From positions 1-64,000 of the forward strand of contig JAZUPZ010000029.1 in assembly GCA_045605445.1 (NCBI GenBank): a stretch of DNA of 64,000 nt, in the 5' to 3' direction. A model generated the notes under the pieces. The model did not search any database. It was given only the letters and a program-made list of their open reading frames with translations, and had not been told where the DNA came from. The stretch is from CAZMHL01 sp045605445 (lineage in GTDB: Bacteria > Bacillota > Clostridia > RGIG6154). Shown in pieces: positions 58,732 to 64,000 of this stretch (positions are counted from its first letter, which is position 1; the number at the start of each line of letters is the position of its first letter). Position numbers and translations under genes: made by a program.

Positions 58732-60327
58732 ATGGAAACAAAAAGCAGAAAACAGGGCTTTGTTCAGGGTGCACTTATTCTTGCGGCTGCTAACCTTTTT
58801 GTAAAAATAATCGGCGGATTGTATAAAATACCTCTTCGTCGCTTTATTATAGGTCCCGACGGAATGGGAATATACAACGCTTCATACAGTATTTATAATA
58901 TTTTGTTTATAATTGCAACAGCAGGACTTCCCGTTGCAATTTCGAAAATGATTTCTGAAAGTATAGCAAGAGAAAAATATTCCGAAGTAAGAAAAATATA
59001 TAAAATTGCAAGACTGTTGCTTTTTATAATCGGAGTGTTCGGCGGGGCAGTTTTGTTTTTTGGTGCCCGCTATTTCGCTGAATTTATTACGGCAGAGTCG
59101 GCTTATAAAGGCATAATGGCTTTGGCACCCTGTATGTTTTTTGTTTCAATAATGAGCGTTTACAGAGGTTTTAACCAGGGAATGTCGAATATGATTCCAA
59201 CGGCAGTTTCAGAGGTTATCGAGTCTTTTGGTAAGCTGTTTTTAGGGCTTGCTCTTGCATATCTGTTTTTGCCAATGGGAAAACCTACTGCGGCTGCAGG
59301 AGCAATTCTCGGCGTTTCAACGGGAGCTTTTTTAAGTGCGGCATATCTTTTTGTTAACCAGATAAAATTAAACAGAGAATTAAAACAAAAAATAGCTCAG
59401 AGTGATAAAAATGTAAAGTGCAGCAGTAACAGAGAAATTTTTGTAAAGCTTATAAAGCTTGCCGTTCCCATAACTCTCGGAGCCTCGGTTTTTACTCTGG
59501 CAAGCACAATAGACCTTGTTATGATAATGCGTCAGCTTGCAGGGCTTGGTTTTGACGAAGAAACAAGAACAACCCTTTACGGCTATTATTCCGGTGATGC
59601 GGTAACAATGTTCAATCTGCCGCCAACGGTTATAACTGCTCTTTGTGTAAGCATTGTGCCTGCAATTGCAAGTGCAATGGCAAAGGGAGACAGACTTGGG
59701 GCAAAGAAAACAACCGAAACCGCAATAAGACTTGCTCTTATGTTTGCTCTTCCCTGCGGAGTAGGTATGTCAGTTCTTTCGGGACCTATTCTTAATTTTG
59801 CCATGGGCGATGCAGGCGCGGAAACCCTTCTTGGAATTCTTGCTTACGGAAGTATTTTCGTTTCGGTTGTAATGATTTCAAATTCAATTCTGCAGTCTCT
59901 GGGAAAGGTTTGGCTTCCCGTTATTCATATGTGTATCGGCGGAGCGGTAAAGGTAATAGTAAACTATATCCTTGTGGGAAATATTGACATAAATATAAAC
60001 GGTGCCCCGGTGGGAACCGACTGTTGTTATTTCGTAACAGCGGCGCTTAATCTTATTTCTATTCACAAATGCATAAAACCAAACTACGGCGTTGGCTTTA
60101 TATTAAAGTCGCTGGCGTCTGTTGCGGTAATGGGCGTTGTGGCATATTTCAGTTACGGTTTCCTTGTTCCTTATGTGGGAGCAACAATTTCCCTTATTCT
60201 GTCAATAAGTGTTGCCGCAGTAGTATATTTTGTTCTTTTAATCGGCACAAAAGCAATTGAAAAACAGGATATTCTTGCAATGCCCAAATCGGAAAAAATA
60301 CTGAAATTGCTCGGAAGATTCATATAA
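58732..60327 (+). CDS. MATE/MurJ-type polysaccharide flippase (SpoVB family)
   Basis: This 531-residue protein has about fourteen membrane helices and the polysaccharide biosynthesis/SpoVB pattern (GGLYKIPLRRFIIGPDGMGIY near 25-45 and MFFVSIMSVYRGFNQGMSNM near 136-155). Such proteins flip lipid-linked sugars, lipid II included, across the membrane. A sporulation role (SpoVB, cortex synthesis) or general lipid II flippase role cannot be told apart. It lies one small gene away from the dehydratase, in keeping with glycan export. Confidence 0.88.
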   Translation: METKSRKQGFVQGALILAAANLFVKIIGGLYKIPLRRFIIGPDGMGIYNASYSIYNILFIIATAGLPVAISKMISESIAREKYSEVRKIYKIARLLLFIIGVFGGAVLFFGARYFAEFITAESAYKGIMALAPCMFFVSIMSVYRGFNQGMSNMIPTAVSEVIESFGKLFLGLALAYLFLPMGKPTAAAGAILGVSTGAFLSAAYLFVNQIKLNRELKQKIAQSDKNVKCSSNREIFVKLIKLAVPITLGASVFTLASTIDLVMIMRQLAGLGFDEETRTTLYGYYSGDAVTMFNLPPTVITALCVSIVPAIASAMAKGDRLGAKKTTETAIRLALMFALPCGVGMSVLSGPILNFAMGDAGAETLLGILAYGSIFVSVVMISNSILQSLGKVWLPVIHMCIGGAVKVIVNYILVGNIDININGAPVGTDCCYFVTAALNLISIHKCIKPNYGVGFILKSLASVAVMGVVAYFSYGFLVPYVGATISLILSISVAAVVYFVLLIGTKAIEKQDILAMPKSEKILKLLGRFI

Positions 60328-60404
60328 ACTCCGGTGAAATGGGTTAAAATAGCTGAAAAAAGGGTAAAAATTATACAAAAACACCAAAAATTTTAAAAAA
60401 GTAC

Positions 60405-60433
60405 TTGAATAATTGAAAATAATTGGTTATAAT
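60405..60433 (+). promoter_or_regulatory. HU gene promoter
   Basis: TTGAAT (60405-60410), 17 bp, TATAAT (60428-60433). It is followed by a leader of about 70 nt and a very strong GGAGG. Confidence 0.75.
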
Positions 60434-60506
60434 GGATTTATGAATAAAATGGTGTAAACCTTTTTATATCCCAATTTTAAAAAATTTATAGGAGGTGAAT
60501 TTGGTC

Positions 60507-60779
60507 GTGAATAAAACAGAATTAGTTGCTGCTATCGCAGAAAAAGCTGGCTTGAAAAAGACAGATGCTGAAAAAGCTCTTAACGCTCTTATCGAAAGCG
60601 TAGAAGGTGCTCTTAAAGCAAACGACAAAGTTCAGTTAGTAGGATTCGGTACATTCGAAGTTAAAACAAGAGCTGCAAGAAAAGGTAGAAATCCTCAGAC
60701 AAAGCAGGAAATTACTATCCCTGCATCAAAGGCTCCTGCATTCAAAGCAGGTAAAGCATTCAAGGATGCTATCAAATAA
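60507..60779 (+). CDS. hup: HU family DNA-binding protein
   Basis: This 90-residue histone-like dimer bends and compacts DNA. The standard sequence is seen: NKTELVAAIAEKAGLKKTDA at the start, VQLVGFGTFEVKTRAARKGR around the beta arm, and NPQTKQEITIPASKAPAFKA. It starts at GTG 60507, which gives the normal HU length, with AGGAGG about 10 bp upstream. Codon choice is distinctly richer in GCT/AAA than its neighbours, as expected for a highly expressed gene. A terminator follows. Confidence 0.95.
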   Translation: MNKTELVAAIAEKAGLKKTDAEKALNALIESVEGALKANDKVQLVGFGTFEVKTRAARKGRNPQTKQEITIPASKAPAFKAGKAFKDAIK

Positions 60780-60797
60780 TTATATATTTGAAGTCTT

Positions 60798-60829
60798 ATA
60801 AAGCAGCTTTTTAAGCTGCTTTATTTTTT
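60798..60829 (+). terminator. HU gene terminator
   Basis: ATAAAGCAGC-tttttaa-GCTGCTTTATTTTTT. Confidence 0.8.
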
Positions 60830-60843
60830 ATGGAAGAAGTAAT

Positions 60844-61086
60844 ATGAGAATAGATAAATTTTTAAAGGTATCAAGAATAATAAAAAGAAGAACTGTTGCA
60901 AACGAAGCCTGCGACAAGGGCAAAATAACCTTAAACGGTAAAGTTGCAAAGGCCTCTGCCAATGTTTCAGCAGGTGACATAATGGAGATCACTTTCGGAG
61001 AGAAAACCGTTAAGTTTGAAATCTTAAAAGTTGATGAGCATGTTAAAAAAGAAGATGCTCCTCTTATGTACAGGCAGTTCGATTAA
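60844..61086 (+). CDS. RqcP-like S4-domain protein
   Basis: This 80-residue protein is a single S4 RNA-binding domain (MRIDKFLKVSRIIKRRTVAN...). It matches RqcP (YlmH/HslR-like), which binds 23S rRNA on split ribosomes and helps RqcH add alanine tails in ribosome rescue. It is the usual neighbour of hup in Firmicutes, in keeping with that identity. No ribosome profiling evidence is available here, so the rescue role is by family. Confidence 0.85.
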   Translation: MRIDKFLKVSRIIKRRTVANEACDKGKITLNGKVAKASANVSAGDIMEITFGEKTVKFEILKVDEHVKKEDAPLMYRQFD

Positions 61087-61138
61087 GATAGAAATTTTGA
61101 AATTGCTGTCTTAAAAAGAATAAATAATAAAAATTGTT

Positions 61139-61174
61139 GAAACTCACTGGTTTTGTCAGGAGTTTCTTTTTTTT
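61139..61174 (+). terminator. RqcP gene terminator
   Basis: GAAACTC...GAGTTTC stem extended by CTG/CAG, followed by eight T. Confidence 0.8.
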
Positions 61175-61179
61175 AAAAT

Positions 61180-61204
61180 AAATTTCAACCGGCGGTTGAA
61201 ATTT
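61180..61204. promoter_or_regulatory. 11-3-11 palindrome, probable operator of the HTH-serine dehydratase gene
   Basis: AAATTTCAACC and GGTTGAAATTT around GGC are perfect arms. They overlap the -35 box TTGAAA (61196-61201). A run of six T follows, so it could also be a second terminator, but the overlap with the promoter favours an operator. Confidence 0.6.
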
Positions 61205-61224
61205 TTTGTATTATAGGGTAAAAT
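61196..61224 (+). promoter_or_regulatory. Promoter of HTH-serine dehydratase gene
   Basis: TTGAAA (61196-61201), 17 bp, TAAAAT (61219-61224), giving a leader of only about 10-15 nt. Confidence 0.75.
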
Positions 61225-61241
61225 AATTACAGGTGATACAA

Positions 61242-62687
61242 ATGACAGTTGATAAAATGGCGGAAAGCCTTAAAAAATTAAGAAAAAAATTAAATATGTC
61301 CCAGCAGGAATTCGGCGAGGCGCTGGGAGTTTCAAACAGAGCCGTTTCAAAGTGGGAAAAAGGGCTTTCAAAGCCCGGAATGCAAACCTGGCTTAAAATT
61401 TCCGAGCGCTTCAATGTGCCTATTGATAAGTTTATAAAGCCCGCAAGGGAGGAAATAAAAACAGACAGAGTTAAAACAAAGAAAACAACTCTTCCTTCAA
61501 TAAAGGGGCTTTATAAAATCGGCAGAGGGCCTTCAAGCTCACATACAATGGCGCCTGAAAAGGTTTGTAAAATATTCAAGAAAAAATATGAAGATGCCGA
61601 CTTTTTTGAGGTGCACCTTTTCGGCTCCCTTGCCAAAAACGGAAGGGGAAGCCTTACCGATAAGGTTATAGAAAGAGTTTTTTATCCCGTTGATGTGAAA
61701 ATTCATTTCGACTATTCGGGAGTGGATCTGCCCCATCCCAACACTATGGAGCTTTATGCTTTCAAGAAAAATAAAAAGCTCGGCTTTATGAGGGCGTACA
61801 GCACCGGCGGCGGTGATATTGAGGCTGAAGGCGAGGTTCTTGAAACTGTAAATGATGTTTACCCCTTCAATAAGTTTGAACAGATAGCAAACTATTGCTT
61901 TGAAAACAACAAAAAGCTGTGGCAGGTGGTTGAAGAATTCGAGGGCGAGGGCATATGGGAGTACCTTGAAAAAATATGGGAAACTATGAAAAAAACAATT
62001 CAAAAAGGGCTTGAAGAGGAGGGAACTCTTCCCGGAGGGCTTGACGTTAAAAGAAAAGCAAAATTCCTTTTTAATCAGAGGCATATGGACGAAAGCAGCG
62101 AAACAAAGCAGAATCGAATTGTTTGCTCCTATGCTTTTGCAACCTCCGAGCAGAATGCCTGCGGCGGAATTGTTGTAACTGCGCCAACCTGCGGAGCTTC
62201 GGGAGTTCTTCCTGCGGTTTTGCTGTATAATCAGGAAAAAAGAGGATTTACGGATAAGGAAATTTACAGAGCTCTTGCGGTTGCGGGGCTTGTGGGAACG
62301 ATAATAAAAACCAATGCCTCCATAAGCGGGGCAGAGTGCGGATGTCAGGCAGAAATCGGAACAGCGTGTTCAATGGCAGCGGCAGCTCTGGGGCAGCTTT
62401 TCGGTCTTGAAATTGACCAGATTGAGTATGCTGCAGAGGTCGCAATGGAGCACCATCTGGGACTTACCTGCGACCCTATTGCAGAGCTTGTGCAAATTCC
62501 CTGCATTGAAAGAAATGCAGTTGCGGCAATGAGAGCAATAAACTCGGTTAGTCTTGCAAATTTTCTGAGCGGCTCCAGAAAAATTTCCTTCGACCTGGTG
62601 ATAGATACAATGTACGAAACAGGTAAAGATATGTCTAAAAATTACAGAGAAACAAGCGAAGGCGGACTTGCAAAGCTTTATAACTAA
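61242..62687 (+). CDS. L-serine dehydratase with N-terminal XRE-type HTH domain
   Basis: This 481-residue protein has three parts. Residues 1-65 are a Cro/XRE helix-turn-helix (MSQQEFGEALGVSNRAVSKW). Residues 90-225 are the SdaA beta-type domain, with GPSSSHTMAP. Residues 240-481 are the alpha-type catalytic domain, with APTCGASG and the three cluster Cys in ECGCQAEIGTACS, LTCDPI and IPCIE. The enzyme converts L-serine to pyruvate and ammonia with a 4Fe-4S cluster. The DNA-binding fusion, with a palindrome at its own promoter, suggests self-regulation by serine state; this is inferred. ATG 61242 follows AGGTG. Confidence 0.85.
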   Translation: MTVDKMAESLKKLRKKLNMSQQEFGEALGVSNRAVSKWEKGLSKPGMQTWLKISERFNVPIDKFIKPAREEIKTDRVKTKKTTLPSIKGLYKIGRGPSSSHTMAPEKVCKIFKKKYEDADFFEVHLFGSLAKNGRGSLTDKVIERVFYPVDVKIHFDYSGVDLPHPNTMELYAFKKNKKLGFMRAYSTGGGDIEAEGEVLETVNDVYPFNKFEQIANYCFENNKKLWQVVEEFEGEGIWEYLEKIWETMKKTIQKGLEEEGTLPGGLDVKRKAKFLFNQRHMDESSETKQNRIVCSYAFATSEQNACGGIVVTAPTCGASGVLPAVLLYNQEKRGFTDKEIYRALAVAGLVGTIIKTNASISGAECGCQAEIGTACSMAAAALGQLFGLEIDQIEYAAEVAMEHHLGLTCDPIAELVQIPCIERNAVAAMRAINSVSLANFLSGSRKISFDLVIDTMYETGKDMSKNYRETSEGGLAKLYN

Positions 62688-62804
62688 AGGTCTGCTGTAA
62701 AGACAAGCCGTCAAAAAAACAACGGAAAAATAGGAGCATATGAAACTGTATTCTTAAAACAGAAATGTTGAATTGACTTTTATATACAAGAAACGGAGAA
62801 ACTT

Positions 62805-64000
62805 ATGAAAAATACACAGCAAAAAGCAGCTGCAAAAAAATTTGTTGAATACTGGAAAGATAAAGGTTATGAAAAGGGCGAAAGTCAACCCTTCTGGCTT
62901 GAATTGCTTGAAAGCGTGTTCGGAATTGAAAATCCTGCTCATTATATAAAGTTTGAAGAGCAGGTTCACCTTGATCATACAAGCTTTATTGACGGGCATA
63001 TTCCCGCAACTCATGTTTTAATTGAACAAAAGGGAAGAAATAAGGATTTAAGAAAGGGTATAAAGCAGTCCGACGGAAGCTTTCTTACTCCTTTTCAGCA
63101 GGCACAGCGCTATTCGGCTGTTTTGCCATACTCTCAGAGACCTCGCTGGATAGTAACCTGCAACTTTGAAGAATTTTTGATTTACGATATGGAAAAGCCC
63201 ACCGGTGAACCGGAAAGTATTCTTCTTGAAAACCTTGAAAAAGAGTATTATCGTTTGCAGTTCCTTGTAGATGCTCAGGACGATAACGTAAAAAAAGAAA
63301 TGGAAATATCCATTCAGGCGGGAAAAATAGTAGGCGTTTTATACGACGAGCTTCTTAAACAGTATAACGATGCTGAAAGCGAAGAAATACTGAAAAGCCT
63401 TAATATGCTTTGTGTTCGCCTTGTTTTCTGTCTTTATGCTGAAGATGCCGGTATTTTTGGCGGACATAATAAATTTCATAACTACTTAAAAGCAACTCCC
63501 GTCAAATATGCAAGACAGGCATTGATTGACCTTTTTAAGGTTCTTGATACAAAAGTTGAGGACAGAGACAGATATATGGACGAAGCTCTGGCTCAGTTTC
63601 CTTATGTGAACGGGGGCTTGTTTGCCGATGAAAAAATAATAATTCCGCCCCTTAATGAAAAAATAATCAATCTTATTCTTGAAAAAGCAAGTGAAGATTT
63701 TGACTGGTCAGATATTTCTCCTACCATTTTCGGCGCCGTATTTGAAAGCACGTTAAACCCCGAAACAAGGCGTTCCGGCGGAATGCACTACACCTCTATT
63801 GAAAATATTCATAAGGTTATTGACCCGCTTTTTCTTGATGAACTGAAGGAAGAGCTCGAGGAAATAAAAGACCTGAAGGTTCAGAAAACAAAAGAGGCAA
63901 AGCTTTACGGCTTTATTGAAAAAATTTCAAAACTTAATTTTCTTGACCCTGCCTGCGGAAGCGGAAATTTTCTTACAGAAACCTATATTTCTTTAAGACG
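62805..64000 (+). CDS. Type IIL (MmeI-like) restriction-modification protein, N-terminal part
   Basis: This gene is cut by the window edge (398 codons seen). The N-terminal endonuclease domain has an MmeI-like PD-(D/E)xK centre (FIDGHIPATHVLIEQKG, Asp63, Glu74 and Lys76). QQAQRYSAVLP and RPRWIVTCNFEEFLIYD follow, then a helical region. The adenine methyltransferase domain begins with FLDPACGSGNFLTE, motif I. A single protein that both cuts and methylates is expected, plus a C-terminal target-recognition domain outside the window. ATG 62805 follows CGGAG. The upstream 117 bp hold only a 5-codon ATG...TAA after TAGGAG. Confidence 0.85.
   Translation, partial: MKNTQQKAAAKKFVEYWKDKGYEKGESQPFWLELLESVFGIENPAHYIKFEEQVHLDHTSFIDGHIPATHVLIEQKGRNKDLRKGIKQSDGSFLTPFQQAQRYSAVLPYSQRPRWIVTCNFEEFLIYDMEKPTGEPESILLENLEKEYYRLQFLVDAQDDNVKKEMEISIQAGKIVGVLYDELLKQYNDAESEEILKSLNMLCVRLVFCLYAEDAGIFGGHNKFHNYLKATPVKYARQALIDLFKVLDTKVEDRDRYMDEALAQFPYVNGGLFADEKIIIPPLNEKIINLILEKASEDFDWSDISPTIFGAVFESTLNPETRRSGGMHYTSIENIHKVIDPLFLDELKEELEEIKDLKVQKTKEAKLYGFIEKISKLNFLDPACGSGNFLTETYISLR

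Noticed and set aside
61539..62084. 181-codon open frame on the minus strand
   Set aside because: Antisense to the serine dehydratase gene; phenylalanine-rich low-complexity translation without recognisable motifs.
1..64000. rRNA, tRNA and CRISPR features
   Set aside because: No tRNA-like cloverleaf, no rRNA-like conserved stretch and no spaced direct repeats were recognised by eye; a dedicated scan could still find a tRNA that I missed.

Overview
The window looks like a chromosomal segment of an anaerobic, spore-forming Gram-positive bacterium of the Clostridia, probably a gut Oscillospirales/Ruminococcaceae-type organism. The grounds are spoIID and spoIIR, a complete Rnf complex in the clostridial order C-D-G-E-A-B, S-layer (SLH) and cell-wall-type repeats instead of outer-membrane genes, a mecA adaptor, sigma-A-type promoters with 17-bp spacers, and strong GGAGG ribosome binding sites. 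Taxonomy is inferred, not measured. No rRNA, tRNA or CRISPR array was recognised.

Layout. 0.2-2.7 kb: maf and serine acetyltransferase, divergent from one shared -35 box, then an AraC regulator. 2.9-5.5 kb: intracellular pectin (rhamnogalacturonan) genes, GH105 plus a beta-propeller lyase-like protein. 5.6-6.4 kb: a DUF3793 gene with an unlisted 39-residue membrane peptide behind two DtxR/IdeR-like palindromes. 6.6-9.4 kb: a minus-strand operon of CrtO-like acyltransferase, acyltransferase 3, YdcF-like protein and flavodoxin. 9.6-10.9 kb: a 23S rRNA uracil methyltransferase. 11.0-17.6 kb: the rnf operon with a structured leader, followed by a D,D-carboxypeptidase. 17.8-21.3 kb: mecA, an IS3-family element, and an ECF sigma locus headed by a catalytically degenerate HisRS-like protein. 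21.4-37.6 kb: a B12-radical SAM enzyme coupled to an SLH/GLUG-type surface protein, then a 3,338-residue secreted repeat protein. 37.9-41.3 kb: mgtE with a leader peptide, and an SF1 helicase. 41.4-43.9 kb: tandem GH28 genes. 44.1-44.5 kb: two Cys-rich mini-proteins. 44.6-48.4 kb: glycolipid glycosyltransferase, CCA-adding enzyme, TPR protein and RluD-like synthase. 48.5-51.9 kb: an AraC-regulated N-acetylneuraminate lyase-type cluster. 52-56.4 kb: citrate synthase, spoIID, an FHA protein, ispE and spoIIR. 56.5-60.3 kb: nucleotide-sugar dehydratase and MurJ/SpoVB-type flippase. 60.5-62.7 kb: HU, RqcP and an HTH-L-serine dehydratase fusion. From 62.8 kb: the start of a type IIL restriction-modification gene cut by the window edge.

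How the genes fit together: pectin and sialic-acid-type oligosaccharides appear to be taken up and processed inside the cell under AraC control. Amino acid and sugar fermentation (serine dehydratase, citrate synthase) feeds ferredoxin/NAD electron flow through Rnf. Two very large repeat-rich exoproteins and polysaccharide genes shape the surface.

The features that stand out most are: (1) a DNA-binding domain fused to L-serine dehydratase with a near-ideal 11-3-11 palindrome on its own -35 box; (2) a family of long foldback elements placed at stop codons, whose arms differ between copies yet stay complementary; (3) structured leaders on rnfC and mgtE; and (4) the iron-type operators on the DUF3793 mini-operon.
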